DNA of 64,000 nucleotides from Gaiellasilicea sp963789355 (lineage in GTDB: Bacteria; Actinomycetota; Thermoleophilia; Gaiellales; Gaiellaceae), in the NCBI GenBank assembly GCA_963789355.1, contig CAWBKK010000009.1, positions 1 to 64,000 on the forward strand. The letters are read 5' to 3'. This document shows positions 52,873-63,100 of this stretch, one piece after another. A program made the position numbers and the translations under genes. How positions within the stretch are numbered: the stretch's first letter is position 1; each line of letters starts with the position of its first letter. The notes beneath the pieces are model-generated. The model was not told the DNA's origin, made no database searches, and saw nothing but the letters and a program-made list of their open reading frames with translations.

Positions 52873-53840
52873 TAGAACGAGAGCAGGGAGCGGGCGGCGT
52901 CGACCACCCGGGCGACGGAGGGCATGTACGCGTCCTCGAGCTGCCAGTACGGATACGGGACGTCGAAGCCGGTGACCCTGACGACCGGCGCGCGCAGGTC
53001 GAGCAGCGCCTTCTCGGCCAGGATCGCCGCCAGCTCGGCCGCGTACCCGCACGTCCGCGGCGCCTCCTGCACGAGCACGACGCGGCCGGTCTTGGCAGTC
53101 GACGCGAGCAGCGCCTCCTCGTCGAGCGGCTTCAGCGAGCGGAGGTCGAGCACCTCGACGGAGGCATCGAGCTCGTCGGCTGCCTGCTCGCAGACCGGCA
53201 CCATCGCGCCGTAGGCGACGAGCGTCAGGTCCCTCCCCTCGCGCGCGAAGCGCGCCTTGCCGAGCGGGACGACGTGCTCGCCGTCCGGCACCTCGCCTCG
53301 CTCGGTCCGGTAGACGAGCTTCGGCTCGAGGATCACGACCGGGTCGGGATCCCGGATCGCCGCCGCGAGCAGCCCCTTCGCGTCGGCGGGCGTGGACGGG
53401 ATCGCGACCTTGATCCCCGGCGTGTGCACGTAGTAGGTCTCGGGCGAGTCGTCGTGGAGCTCGGGCGCGCGAACGCCGCCGCCGTAGGGCATCCGGATCG
53501 TGATCGGGAACGTCATCTTGCCGCCGGTGCGCCAGCGGTAACGGCCGACGTGGGTGATCAGCTGGTCGAGGCACGGGTACGAGAACGCGTCGTACTGCAT
53601 CTCGCAGACGGGCCGGTAACCGGCCATGCAGAGCCCGACTGCCGAGCCGAGGATCCCGGCCTCGGCGAGCGGCGTGTCGACGCAGCGGTCGGCGCCGAAG
53701 CGGTCGAGCAGGCCCGCGGTGGCGCGGAACACGCCGCCGGAGCGGCCGACGTCCTCGCCGAGCACGAGCACGTCGGGATCGCGCTCCATCTCGACGTGGA
53801 GCGCGTCGTTGACCGCCTCGACGAGGTACTTGCTACTCAC
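52872..53840 (-). CDS. pdhB: 2-oxoacid dehydrogenase E1, beta subunit
   Basis: 322 residues from a GTG at 53840 that overlaps E1alpha by eight bases. YLVEAVNDALHVEMERDPDV, VLGEDVGRSGGVFRATAGLL, DTPLAEAGILGSAVGLCMAG and MPYGGGVRAPELHDDSPE are standard for the TPP-dependent E1beta subunit. VQEAPRTCGYAAELAAILAE and VTGFDVPYPYWQLEDAYMPS form the C-terminal transketolase domain. It pairs with E1alpha to decarboxylate pyruvate or branched-chain 2-oxoacids. Confidence 0.94.
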   Translation of the reverse strand: MSSKYLVEAVNDALHVEMERDPDVLVLGEDVGRSGGVFRATAGLLDRFGADRCVDTPLAEAGILGSAVGLCMAGYRPVCEMQYDAFSYPCLDQLITHVGRYRWRTGGKMTFPITIRMPYGGGVRAPELHDDSPETYYVHTPGIKVAIPSTPADAKGLLAAAIRDPDPVVILEPKLVYRTERGEVPDGEHVVPLGKARFAREGRDLTLVAYGAMVPVCEQAADELDASVEVLDLRSLKPLDEEALLASTAKTGRVVLVQEAPRTCGYAAELAAILAEKALLDLRAPVVRVTGFDVPYPYWQLEDAYMPSVARVVDAARSLLSF

Positions 53841-54900
53841 CGAGAATTCTCCGCAGCTCCGCGAGATCGTGCGCGAACGAAGGCGGCGGCTCGGCGAGCG
53901 CGTGCTCGAAGAGGAGGCCGACGTCGGCGGGTGGCTCGCCCTCCGCAGCCGCGATGCCGGCGCGCATCGCGTCCGCAGCCTCCGCCTTGATCTGCTCGGC
54001 GAGCGCGTCGTGGAGGATCCCCTGCCGCCGCAGGTAGCCGGCGAAGCGGCCGACGCATTCGTTCGCGCGCTCCTCCTCGACCCGAATCGGATCGATGTAG
54101 GCCTTCGGATCGTCCGCGGTCGCGTGCGGCGCGGAGCGATACGTGACCGCCTCGATGAAGCTCGGCCCCTCGCCCGCGCGGCAGCGCGCGACAGCATCGC
54201 GCGCAGCCTCGTAGACCGCGAGGACGTCCCCGCCGTCGACCCGCGTGCCCGGAATCCCGTAGCCGGCCGCCTTGTCGACGAGCGCCTCAGCCCGCGTCTG
54301 GGCGGAGAGCGGCGTCGAGATCGCCCACTGGTTGTTGTTGCAGAGGAGCACGAGCGGCGCGCGCATCACCGCGGCGAAGTTGGCGCCCTCGTGGAAGGCG
54401 CCCTCGGAGGTCGCCCCGTCGCCGAAGAACGTCAGCGCGCACGCGGCCTCGCCCCGAAGGCGCTTCCCCCAGGCCAGCCCGGCCGCGTGCGGAACCTGGG
54501 TCGCGATCGGGACGCAGATCGAGGCGAGGTTGTAGTCGGCCGGGTTCCACCAGCCCGCTGGATGGCCGCGCCACCAGGAGAGGATCGTCGACGCCGGCAT
54601 GCCGCGCAGCAGGCCGATCGCCGACTCGCGGTAGCTGGGGAAGATCCAGTCGTCGTCCTCGAGCGCATGGACCGCCCCCGCCTGGATCGCCTCGTGTCCC
54701 CAGTAGATCGCGTAGGTGCCGATCCGGCCCTGGCGGTGGTAGACGACCGAGCGCTCGTCGTAGGTTCGGAGAAGCACCAGCGAGCGATAGAGAGCGAGCA
54801 GGTCCTGCTCGCCGACGCCCTCGACCTCTCGATCCGGAATCGCGTCGCCGTCCCCGATCACGCGGCGGAGGTCGCGCTCCGCGGGCATCGTGCTCGCCAT
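53833..54900 (-). CDS. pdhA: 2-oxoacid dehydrogenase E1, alpha subunit
   Basis: 355 residues from ATG 54900. The thiamine-diphosphate motif is FGDGATSEGAFHEGANFAAV followed by LLCNNNQWAISTPLSAQT. YAIYWGHEAIQAGAVHALED and DWIFPSYRESAIGLLRGMP resemble the Bacillus-type pyruvate dehydrogenase alpha chain more than branched-chain types, but substrate cannot be settled by eye. It is the first gene of the E1alpha-E1beta-amidase-HIRAN-E2 cluster. Confidence 0.92.
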   Translation of the reverse strand: MASTMPAERDLRRVIGDGDAIPDREVEGVGEQDLLALYRSLVLLRTYDERSVVYHRQGRIGTYAIYWGHEAIQAGAVHALEDDDWIFPSYRESAIGLLRGMPASTILSWWRGHPAGWWNPADYNLASICVPIATQVPHAAGLAWGKRLRGEAACALTFFGDGATSEGAFHEGANFAAVMRAPLVLLCNNNQWAISTPLSAQTRAEALVDKAAGYGIPGTRVDGGDVLAVYEAARDAVARCRAGEGPSFIEAVTYRSAPHATADDPKAYIDPIRVEEERANECVGRFAGYLRRQGILHDALAEQIKAEAADAMRAGIAAAEGEPPADVGLLFEHALAEPPPSFAHDLAELRRILGE

Positions 54901-54932
54901 TGCGGCGCGGACGATACCGCTCAGAGCCTCTT

Positions 54933-56147
54933 TCAGGGCAACGCGAGCGCAGCGGTGAGGACGGGGTCGCGGCCGGCGAAGAAGTCGGCCGCGGTCGGCT
55001 CCACGAGCACGTCCACCGGCGTCTCGCGCCGCGCGTCCCCGGGCGGCCCGAACTCCCAGTACGAGGTCGCGACGTGAACGGTGAGACCGGAGTGCTCGAG
55101 CGCGATTGCGGTCGAGTCGCCCCACTGGCTCGGTGCGCCACCGGCCGGCTCGCCGACGAGGCGCGCGCTCGTGCCGCGATCGACGTCGGCGACGAAGTTC
55201 CCGGCAGCGGAGAAGGTCGACCGGCCCGTGAGCACCACGAGCTTGCGCTGCACCACCGGTCGCGAGAGGACGTCGAGCAGCGGGCCGTAGGTCGTGTTGT
55301 CGCCGCCGTGGTTGAGACGGACATCGACGACGACGCGGCGCACCGAAGGCTTGCGCGCGAGCGCGAGCAGGCGCTCGGAGAGCTCGTACGTCGAGTCCGT
55401 CGTCAGCCGGTAGCCGACGTACACCACCCTCCCGCCCTCGAGCATCGTCAGCCACTGCGGGTCGTCAACGCTGCGCAGCCAGACCGGATCGTGGTCGGTC
55501 GGCAGCGGCGCCGGCGCACCTCCCAGCGCGGCTGCGACCTCGCCCGCCTCGACCGGCTCGAGCGTCGCCTCGGTGCCGTCCGCGAACGCGAACGTGGCGG
55601 TCTCGCCCTTCACGATCCCGAGGCCGCGAAGCACCTCGGCGGTCGCCAAGTACTCCGGCAGGAGCCAGCGGCGTCCCGACTCGTTGTCGTGCGGCACGAG
55701 CGGCCGCACCAGCTCCACGACCTCGTCGATGGGCCTGCCGGCGATCGCCGTCACCCGCCGCCCGGTCAGGTCCTCGTCGGTGATCGAGCCGACAACGTGG
55801 AGCCCGTCCGCGAAGTCGTAGAGGCGCAGCGGATAGACGTGGAGCGGGCGCGCGTGCTGGTCGAAGGGATACAAGGCCGTGTGCCCGTCACGCTCGCCGG
55901 GCAGCGCGGCCAGCCGCATCACACCGACGACGAGCTCGTCGCGGCTCAGCTGCGGCGCGGCGTCGGCGAGCCGCTTGGCCTCGGCCCGGAACTCGCTCCG
56001 AGAGACGTCGTGGAAGAGGTCGGGGTGCGTCGTCTCCATCGTCTCGGCGAGCGAGCGGAGCTCACGCTGGAGGGGAGTCGGCGGTTGCGGATCGTCGCCG
56101 CCGGCGCAGCCCGCGAGGAGGAGTGCGAGGACCGCGATCCGACGCAT
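54933..56147 (-). CDS. S41-like peptidase lipoprotein
   Basis: 404 residues from the ATG at 56147, where the lipoprotein signal MRRIAVLALLLAGCAGGDD begins (lipobox LAGC); a start at 56177 adds ten residues. The tail-processing-protease-type core has VVYVGYRLTTDSTYELSERL, VVVDVRLNHGGDNTTYGPLL and LTGRSTFSAAGNFVADVDRG, the last with the likely catalytic Ser. No PDZ domain is evident. It is probably anchored outside the membrane and cleaves unknown peptides. Confidence 0.78.
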   Translation of the reverse strand: MRRIAVLALLLAGCAGGDDPQPPTPLQRELRSLAETMETTHPDLFHDVSRSEFRAEAKRLADAAPQLSRDELVVGVMRLAALPGERDGHTALYPFDQHARPLHVYPLRLYDFADGLHVVGSITDEDLTGRRVTAIAGRPIDEVVELVRPLVPHDNESGRRWLLPEYLATAEVLRGLGIVKGETATFAFADGTEATLEPVEAGEVAAALGGAPAPLPTDHDPVWLRSVDDPQWLTMLEGGRVVYVGYRLTTDSTYELSERLLALARKPSVRRVVVDVRLNHGGDNTTYGPLLDVLSRPVVQRKLVVLTGRSTFSAAGNFVADVDRGTSARLVGEPAGGAPSQWGDSTAIALEHSGLTVHVATSYWEFGPPGDARRETPVDVLVEPTAADFFAGRDPVLTAALALP

Positions 56148-56216
56148 GCCACGAGTGAAGGCAGTCGCCGCCGACATGTCAAGTCTGACACGTCGCGGTT
56201 AACGCACGCGCAACGG

Positions 56217-57074
56217 TCAGACGAGCACGGTGACCGCGTCGCGCTCGGCCTCGAAGACGACCTCGGTCACGTCGCCGACGTCCTCGCCGTCGAGCTGAAG
56301 CGGCAGCGGCTGATCGCAGCGGATCTCGAACCGGTCGCGGTCGTGCAGCTCGAGCAACGGCAGCCGCGTCCGGCCGGTGGCGAGATAGCGGATCGCACCC
56401 GGCAGGGATCGCGCGCGGAAGGCTCTGGGCGCGAGCAGGTCGAGCCCGCCCTCGATCAGCGCGCCGCGCGCGAGGCGCAGCGGGAGGCGGCCGACGTAGC
56501 TGTACGGATCGGCGTTCGCGACGAGCGCGAACGCCGCCCGGCCGTGGCCTTCCACCTCGAGCGCCGGGTCGAACCGGAGGCGGTGTTCCGCCAGAGTCGT
56601 GATCGCCGTCCAGGCGAAGACGGCGTCGCCGGGCCGCTTGCCGTCCGCGCGGCGGCCGCGGGAGTCCATCCGCCGGATCAGCTCGGCGTCGAGCCCGACT
56701 CCGGCGGCGAAGCCGAAGCGGCGGCCGTTCGCCCGACCGAGCCCGATCCGCTTCGTCCGGCCCGACACGAGCCGGCGAGCGGCCGCGACGGGATCGCGCG
56801 GAAGCCCGAGCGCCCGCGGCAGCACACTCGTGCCGCCGCCGGGCACGAAGCCGAGCGTTGTCTCGGGCCGGGCACCGTTGAGCGCCTCGTTGAAGCCGCC
56901 GTCGCCGGAGAAGACGATCACGGCGTCCGCGTCAGCGTCGCGGGCGAGCTCGGTCGCGTGCCCGGCCCGCTCGGTGAAGACGGTCGCGGCAGCCCCCAGA
57001 GCCTTCCCGACCTGCTCGGCGAGCTCAGGCGTCACCCGGCTCGCGTAGGGATTGACGATCAGGATCGTCCGCAT
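56217..57074 (-). CDS. Diacylglycerol/lipid kinase (YegS/DagK-like)
   Basis: 285 residues from the ATG at 57074 (an earlier GTG or ATG would add nine basic residues). ILIVNPYASRVTPELAEQVG, VIVFSGDGGFNEALNGARPE and LGFVPGGGTSVLPRALGLP are the catalytic-domain motifs (PF00781). VGLDAELIRRMDSRGRRADG and QLDGEDVGDVTEVVFE belong to the C-terminal beta domain. It phosphorylates a diacylglycerol-like lipid at the membrane. Confidence 0.88.
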   Translation of the reverse strand: MRTILIVNPYASRVTPELAEQVGKALGAAATVFTERAGHATELARDADADAVIVFSGDGGFNEALNGARPETTLGFVPGGGTSVLPRALGLPRDPVAAARRLVSGRTKRIGLGRANGRRFGFAAGVGLDAELIRRMDSRGRRADGKRPGDAVFAWTAITTLAEHRLRFDPALEVEGHGRAAFALVANADPYSYVGRLPLRLARGALIEGGLDLLAPRAFRARSLPGAIRYLATGRTRLPLLELHDRDRFEIRCDQPLPLQLDGEDVGDVTEVVFEAERDAVTVLV

Positions 57075-57103
57075 CGCGTCCGATCGTCGCAGGATCCGCA
57101 ACC

Positions 57104-57135
57104 GCGAGGGGGCCGCGACGCAGCAGCCCCCTCGC
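57104..57135 (-). terminator. Hairpin after the SnoaL gene
   Basis: GCGAGGGGGC (57104-57113) pairs with GCCCCCTCGC (57126-57135), a perfect 10-base stem with a 12-base loop. It lies 15 bases beyond the SnoaL stop and before the lipid kinase start. No T-run follows. Confidence 0.5.
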
Positions 57136-57149
57136 TTCGGCTTCCTCCC

Positions 57150-57578
57150 TCAGGCTGTTACGAGTGCCGGGACGACGCCGAGCTGCTGCATCAGCCCGAG
57201 GGTGTCCCAGTTCGTCCAGCTCTCGACGAAGCGCCCGTTGACGATCCGATCGACCGTGATCCCGGTCACCGTCGCCTGCTTGCCGGTGGCGGCCATCCCG
57301 AACAGGTCGCCCTCGTGCGTGCCGCGCGCAGTCCAACGAGTCGTCACGAGCTCGCCCTCGGCGATCTGCTGCTCGATCGTGAGCCGCAGGTCGGGGAAGG
57401 CATCGCGGTAGCCGGCAATGCTGGCCTTCGCCCCCTCGATCCCGATCATCGGTTCCGGGAGCGCCGCGTCGTGGTTGACGAACCTCGGATCGACGAGCTC
57501 GTCGACCACATCGAGGTTGCCGCCGTTGAATGCCTCCTCGAGGAAGCGGCGGGCAATCGCCTTGGTCTCAGCAGACAT
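57150..57578 (-). CDS. SnoaL-like polyketide-cyclase-fold protein
   Basis: 142 residues. IARRFLEEAFNGGNLDVVDE, FVNHDAALPEPMIGIEGAKA, YRDAFPDLRLTIEQQIAEGE and TRWTARGTHEGDLFGMAATG are the SnoaL ester-cyclase pattern (PF07366), a dimeric NTF2-like fold. Without a polyketide cluster nearby, its substrate is unknown. A GGAG ribosome site lies a few bases before the ATG. Confidence 0.85.
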   Translation of the reverse strand: MSAETKAIARRFLEEAFNGGNLDVVDELVDPRFVNHDAALPEPMIGIEGAKASIAGYRDAFPDLRLTIEQQIAEGELVTTRWTARGTHEGDLFGMAATGKQATVTGITVDRIVNGRFVESWTNWDTLGLMQQLGVVPALVTA

Positions 57579-57638
57579 GGAAACTCCTTCCGTCGATGTC
57601 CGCCGTATCGCGGTCGACCCTACGCCTGCGCCGGGCGC

Positions 57639-57658
57639 GAACGCAAGCGCTCGCGTTC
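57639..57658 (-). terminator. Hairpin at the end of the M36 operon
   Basis: GAACGC (57639-57644) pairs with GCGTTC (57653-57658) around an 8-base loop, overlapping the stop codon of the DUF3105-like gene. It is a plausible end for the reverse-strand operon. Confidence 0.35.
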
Positions 57659-58406
57659 AGCCGAGCGCAAACGGCACTCGGAACGTCTCCGGCCCGAGCT
57701 CACCGCCGGCCTTCACGAGCACGAGATAGCGACCCGGCGGGAGGATTCCGCCGGCGTCGTCGCGTCCGTTCCACCCAAGGATGAGCCGCTGACGAGCGGA
57801 CACCGTGTAGTGGCCCAGGCTTCGCACGGGCCGGCCTGCAGACGTCATCACCTCGACCTGGATCGCCGCTCCCGCCGTGACGAGGAAGGTGACCCGGATC
57901 CCGCTCGCCCGCAGCTGCTCGATCGACCGGGCCGGACGAAGCTCGGCTCGCGGGGGTGACTCCGGCGCCCGGAAGCGCCGCTCGTCTCGGAACCTGGAGA
58001 ACGCGGCGGCGTCGAACGTCCGGCAGCGTGCGCTTCCCGACCAAGAGGAGAGCACGATCCCGGCGCCGAGCCGGGGCAGAGGGGCGACGACCACGGCGAC
58101 GCGGTCGCGGCGGTACCACGCTTCGAGGCGGCGTACCGTGTGCGCCGGCACGGCCGCTCCGTACTGGACCGCGACCCCGCCGTGGCGGAGGTTGTGGTTC
58201 AACCGGCCCGCCTGGACGGGATGCGCGTACGCGTCCCAGCGGAGCGGAGCCTCGGACGGCTCGCCCGTCGTGACCCCGAGGCGTTCGGCCCGCTCGTCCG
58301 CGGTGCACACGCCCGGACGGCCGCCGCCGTTCGTCGCGGCCCACACGAGCGGGACCGCGACGAACGGGAGCGTCAGCAGGAGGCCGACGAGGGCGAGACG
58401 CCGCAC
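57657..58406 (-). CDS. Secreted DUF3105-like protein with FlgD-type Ig domain
   Basis: 249 residues. After a signal peptide or anchor (MRRLALVGLLLTLPFVAVPL), HPVQAGRLNHNLRHGGVAVQ, VVVAPLPRLGAGIVLSSWSG and CRTFDAAAFSRFRDERRF match DUF3105. The C-terminal FLVTAGAAIQVEVMTSAGRP and GWNGRDDAGGILPPGRYLVL resemble the FlgD-type Ig-like domain. Function unknown. It starts directly at the stop of the LVIVD-like gene and is the third gene of the M36 operon. Confidence 0.7.
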   Translation of the reverse strand: MRRLALVGLLLTLPFVAVPLVWAATNGGGRPGVCTADERAERLGVTTGEPSEAPLRWDAYAHPVQAGRLNHNLRHGGVAVQYGAAVPAHTVRRLEAWYRRDRVAVVVAPLPRLGAGIVLSSWSGSARCRTFDAAAFSRFRDERRFRAPESPPRAELRPARSIEQLRASGIRVTFLVTAGAAIQVEVMTSAGRPVRSLGHYTVSARQRLILGWNGRDDAGGILPPGRYLVLVKAGGELGPETFRVPFALG

Positions 58407-60164
58407 CTAGCCGCCCGCGGGCACCGGTGGCGCGGGCAGCGTCACCTCGTAGATGTCGATCGCGCTCCGGCCGGCTGCTCCGAGGAGGAAGTCGCCGGTA
58501 GCGCCCCAGTAGGTGAACGTCCCGTCGGCGTTCTTGCGCGTCTTGAACACCGCCGACGTCCACGTGTTCGCGTTCTCGGGGATGAACCAGCCCGCCTCCC
58601 GGAACGAGATCGTGCCGTTCGGATGCTCGACGAAGTCGACCACACGCGTTCCCTGCGTGTACCAGCCCATGAAGATCCGGTTCTGGCCCGGAATCTGCTG
58701 GAACACGTGCGCCGTGCAGAAGGTCGCCTCCGCCTGCGTCCGCACGGGCGCCCGGAAGATCGCCTTGTCGCCGAACGGCGTCCGGGCATACGCGTCCCAG
58801 GCCGCCTGCGGCGTCGTCGGCCCGGCCGTCGTCAGCTTGTCGGCCGAGTAGAAGTGGACGCCGCCGTTGCCGCTCGCGATGTCGGCGAACGGGGAGCAGG
58901 TCGCGCCGGGGGGCGTGATCCCGCCACCGCGCTCGTCGGTCGCGATCAGGAGCTTGCGCGACGCCGAGAGCTCGGTCTCGTGGTTGAAGTCGTTGTCCTC
59001 CGCAGACGGGAACGGCCCGCCGCGGCCCTGGTGATGGATGCTGCCGACGTAGCGGACGCCTTCGAGCGACGGCGCACCGGCGGCGAGCCAGGTCGGGACG
59101 TCGAGGCTCGTGCCGTCCGGCTTCTTCGTGCAGTCGGTGACGAGGGCGCCGGTCACGTACGGGCCGGTGGAGCTGCTCGGCCGCACCGTGCAGTCGAGCG
59201 GCGTCCCCTTCGGCTTCCCGTTGGCGTCGAATGCCCCGGACATGTCGAAGACGAGCGCAGCCGCCCCGGAACCGCACGTGAGCCGGTCGTCGGGGTAGAC
59301 CTCGAGCTCGTGGCAGCCGTAGACGGTGCTCTTGAGACTGTGGCCCTGCGACATCGCGAGCGTCGGGAAGCGGTAGCGGTAGACCTGCGGCTTGCAGAGC
59401 ATCCGCTTCAGGTCGACGCTCGTTCCCAGCGGGAAGTTCAGGCACGAGGAGAGATCGACCACCTCGAACCCGTCCAGGTCGTTCCGGTCGGCCGAGCCGG
59501 CGACTTCGTTCTGCCGCTTGCCGCCCGAGACGCCGACGGCGTCGGAGGTGACGGAGTAGGCGATGTGCGGCCGCTTCGGATCGATGTTGACCGTGTGCGA
59601 CTCGCCGACATGGCTCGTCAGCCCGATCTCGACCGGGTCGACGACGTTCGTGACGTCGACGATCTCGAGCCCGCCGCGCGGGGCGCCGGAGACGCCGAGA
59701 ACACCCTGGTCGTGGCAGCGCCCGTTGGCGTCGGTTGCATCGAGCAGGAGCTGCGCGTCGACCTTCGGCGTCGCCTCGACGTCGTGCTGGAGGCCGGTCA
59801 CGGAGCTCGTCGCGCTCACGCACGACGCCGACGGATGACTCGAGACGATCTTCGGCTCGACGTTCCCCTGCCGGGTCAGCTGAACGATCGTCTGCCCGCC
59901 CGCGTTGGGGCCGGCGGCGAGAGTGCCGACGGATGCGTACGTCTCACCGCGCCAGCTGAAGAAGTCGAGGTCGGTGTGCGGATTCCCGGTCGGGAAGGTG
60001 GTCAGGAGCTTCCACGACGCGCCGGGCCCGCCCGCGTTCAGGGCGGTGCCGATCGGTGCGTTCGCCTTCACGACCGGCGCCGAGTGGTCGAGCCCGTCGG
60101 CGGCCGCCCCGCTCGCGAATGCGAGCGAGGCGACGACGGTGGAGGTCAGCAGCAGGCGCTTCAT
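58407..60164 (-). CDS. Secreted LVIVD-like beta-propeller protein
   Basis: 585 residues with a signal peptide (MKRLLLTSTVVASLAFASGA). Repeated segments such as GLEIVDVTNVVDPVEIGLTS, DGFEVVDLSSCLNFPLGTSV and TRVVDFVEHPNGTISFREAG are LVIVD-type propeller blades. Several cysteines (GSGAAALV preceded by LTCGS; CTVRPSS; VTDCTKK) suggest disulfides outside the cell. It is co-transcribed with the M36 protease (ATGA overlap at 60161-60164), so it may be a partner or substrate-binding protein. Confidence 0.78.
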   Translation of the reverse strand: MKRLLLTSTVVASLAFASGAAADGLDHSAPVVKANAPIGTALNAGGPGASWKLLTTFPTGNPHTDLDFFSWRGETYASVGTLAAGPNAGGQTIVQLTRQGNVEPKIVSSHPSASCVSATSSVTGLQHDVEATPKVDAQLLLDATDANGRCHDQGVLGVSGAPRGGLEIVDVTNVVDPVEIGLTSHVGESHTVNIDPKRPHIAYSVTSDAVGVSGGKRQNEVAGSADRNDLDGFEVVDLSSCLNFPLGTSVDLKRMLCKPQVYRYRFPTLAMSQGHSLKSTVYGCHELEVYPDDRLTCGSGAAALVFDMSGAFDANGKPKGTPLDCTVRPSSSTGPYVTGALVTDCTKKPDGTSLDVPTWLAAGAPSLEGVRYVGSIHHQGRGGPFPSAEDNDFNHETELSASRKLLIATDERGGGITPPGATCSPFADIASGNGGVHFYSADKLTTAGPTTPQAAWDAYARTPFGDKAIFRAPVRTQAEATFCTAHVFQQIPGQNRIFMGWYTQGTRVVDFVEHPNGTISFREAGWFIPENANTWTSAVFKTRKNADGTFTYWGATGDFLLGAAGRSAIDIYEVTLPAPPVPAGG

Positions 60165-63100
60165 GACGAGAACACCTGCAGTTCGGCGATCCGGACCTCG
60201 TTGTCCCGCGGTGCGAGCACCTGCGGGAGGTCGCCGATCAGCTGGATCGTCGACCCGGTGCCGGGCGACCCCTCGCGGCAGTCGGTGCCGTTCGCGGGAT
60301 CGTTGTCCTGCTCGCCCTGGAAGGCGTCGCTACCCGTGCACTGGTTCGTAACGACGACGATGCGGACGTGGGTGGCCTTGACCGCCGCCGGCAGCGTGAA
60401 GCTGCGGAGGATCAGGTCGGGCGACGCCGGCCGCGGCGCAACGCCGGGGAAGGCATCCGCCGCGCTCGCCACCTGGGTCTTCCACCCAGAGGGCAGCGAG
60501 CAGTTCGCGTTCGCCGCGTCCTCGACGCAGGTCTGAACCTCGAACTGGCGCAGGGCCGTGAAGCGGTTCTGGCCCGGCAACAGCATCGCGCTCACCTGGA
60601 CGCGGCGGATCGTCTGCACGGTGCCGCTCAGGTTGACCGTGACCTGGCTGCCGCGGACGTCGGGCTGCGCACCCGTCCGCTCCCAGTTCGTGCGCTCCGT
60701 GTCGTCGATCAGGTCGGCGAAGCGGGTGCCGTCGCCGGATGCGGTCGCGCCCTTGGCCGCCGACGCCCAGTTCGTCCGCAGCGGCAGCGCCACGGTGACC
60801 GTCTGGCCGGCCCTGAACGTCTGCGTCAGGCGGAGGTGGCCGTACCCCGGCGCATGCACGACGAACTCGTACGTGCCCGGCGCGAACTGCGCCGTCGCGT
60901 CGAGGTTCTGCCCCGTCGTCGCCGGGTTGGTGTCGGCGATCGGCGAGACACGGGCCTCGTACTTGCCGACGTAGACGCGCGCCGGGACCGCTTGCTTACG
61001 CTCGTCCTGCGCCGTGAACGTCACGGTCGCGTTCGAGTGCCGCGGCGACGCGAAGTCCGGCGTCGGATCGGTGTCGGTATCGGCCGCCGTGTTCGTGGCG
61101 ACCGCGCCGCTGCCGAAGCCGCGCTTGGCGAAGGCGAGCCACAGCTCGGCCTGGTTCGCGCCGCCGAAGCGCATCACGTCGGCGGCGAGATACGCGTCCC
61201 GCGCCTCGAGCATCGAGGGCGCGGTCGGCATCAGCAGATACGCGTCGAACATCAGCTGCACCCAGCGCCGGTTGCCCGGGCAGCTGGAGGCCGGCTGCTT
61301 GCCCTCGGCGCACGCAAGCTGCGTCGCCGCGTCGCCGGCGCCGTACTTGGCGACAAGAGCGGCGCGGATGTCGAAGTTCGTCGCCGACCAGATCTCGCCG
61401 TCGGCGTGGACCTGCGGGCCGGTGAGGTCGTAGCCCATGTCGGAGAAGTTGAGCGGGCTCGCGTTCATGCCGTAGTTGCGGATCCCGCGCTGCTTGTTGC
61501 CGGTCACGTACGCGCCGACGGCGTAGCGGTTCTCGCCGGAGACGGGCACGAAGCCGTACTCGTTCAGGACTTCCATCCCCATCAGGTCGCCGGAGCTCTC
61601 GCCCATCGCGCCGGCGTGGTGGCCGCCGCGGTTGCCGCCCTTGCCGATCAAGCGGTTCTCGACCATGTGGCCGTACTCGTGACCGATTACGGACATGTCG
61701 TAGTCACCGTCGACGCACGGCGAGTAGAACGCGCCCGCGAGCGGCTGCCAGAGGTACATGTTCGTGATCGGGGAGACGCCGTCCGGCAGCGAGATCATGT
61801 TCGCGTTGTCGCGGCCGAGGTAGCTCGGGAAGCCACCGTCCGCAGCGCCGGCCTGGGCGTTGCCGATCACCGGGTCGTTCTCGGCGGTGCCGCCGGTGCC
61901 GAAGTTCGAGTCCTGGGCGTTCCAGTGCCGCTCGGTCAGGCCGAGGTGGTACGTCCAGTCGTGCATGCGGTTGTGCATCACGAAGAGGTTCGTGGTCGCC
62001 GCGGCGATGTCGTGGCTCTGACCGGGCACGAACGGGGTGAAGCACTTGCTCTCGCTCCACGCGTTCGTCCACGGGTAGCTGTAGTCACGCGAGGCGCTGA
62101 CCGGCCGGAAGCCGACCGGGCCGGGCGTCAGCGGCGTCGTCCATGCCTCCGCCGTGCGGGCGTTGTTGCCGACGGTGGTGAAGGTCGGCGTGCCCGTGCG
62201 GACGCTCACGTCCCACGGCGCGCGGGAGGCAAGGTTCTGGACCTCCCGCTGGCACTCGGCCAGGGTCGTCGGCGGCTGGCCGACGTTCGACTCCCAGCAC
62301 CACGTCTCGCGGGTGTCGGTATTCGGCATGTTCCACGGATACGCGTCGCCGCCGAGAAGCGGGTTGGCCGGGAAGACCTTCCACTTCGGCGGGTACGGCG
62401 TCGCGGAAGAGGCGCCGAGCGGGCTGAAGATGATCTCGCCGCTGTAGGTGGCGGGGGCGTCCCAGCCGGCGCCGTCGGAGTAGTCGCAGACGCGCACCTT
62501 GTAGGTGCCGACGCCGGAGTCGGCCGGGTCGTAGACGAGCGCCTCGGGGCTCGTGGCGGTGTCCTGGCTGGCGACAACCGCGCCGTCGCGGACGAGGTTG
62601 ATCACGGCGTCGTTCGTCGTCAGCGTCGCCTCGACCCCGACGACGACCGAGCCGACGCTCTCGCCTGCCGCGACCGTGAAGGGGCCGTTGTCCGGCGCGC
62701 AGACGCCGTCGCCGGTGGGCATCGTGCCGGTGAAGGTCTCGGCGGTCGAGTGGGACTGCTCGGCGATGTCCTTCCGGAGCAGGACCTCGCCCGTGGCGGC
62801 GTCGACGATGGTGCTGTAGCCGGTGCCGCGGACCGAGTCGACGACGAGCGTCTCCCAGGCGGGCCGGACGCCGTCGGACGGCGTCGGGAAGGCGACCAGC
62901 CGGGCGTGCTGCTTGTCGGGGAAGCCCTTGACGGAGAAGCTCGTCCACTGGGAGCCCTGCTTCGCCGAGCCGAGCGCGAGCACGGAGACGTCGCGGCCGA
63001 CATTCGCGGCCGCCTTCGTCCACGCGTCTGCGACCGTCAGCGTCGGCTGCGCGGCGAGCGTCGTGTCGCCGGTCAAGGACGAGGAGACGTATGCGACCTT

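Noticed and set aside
54900..57959. 1019-residue forward open frame
   Set aside because: Antisense to the S41, lipid-kinase and SnoaL genes, with shadow-type composition.
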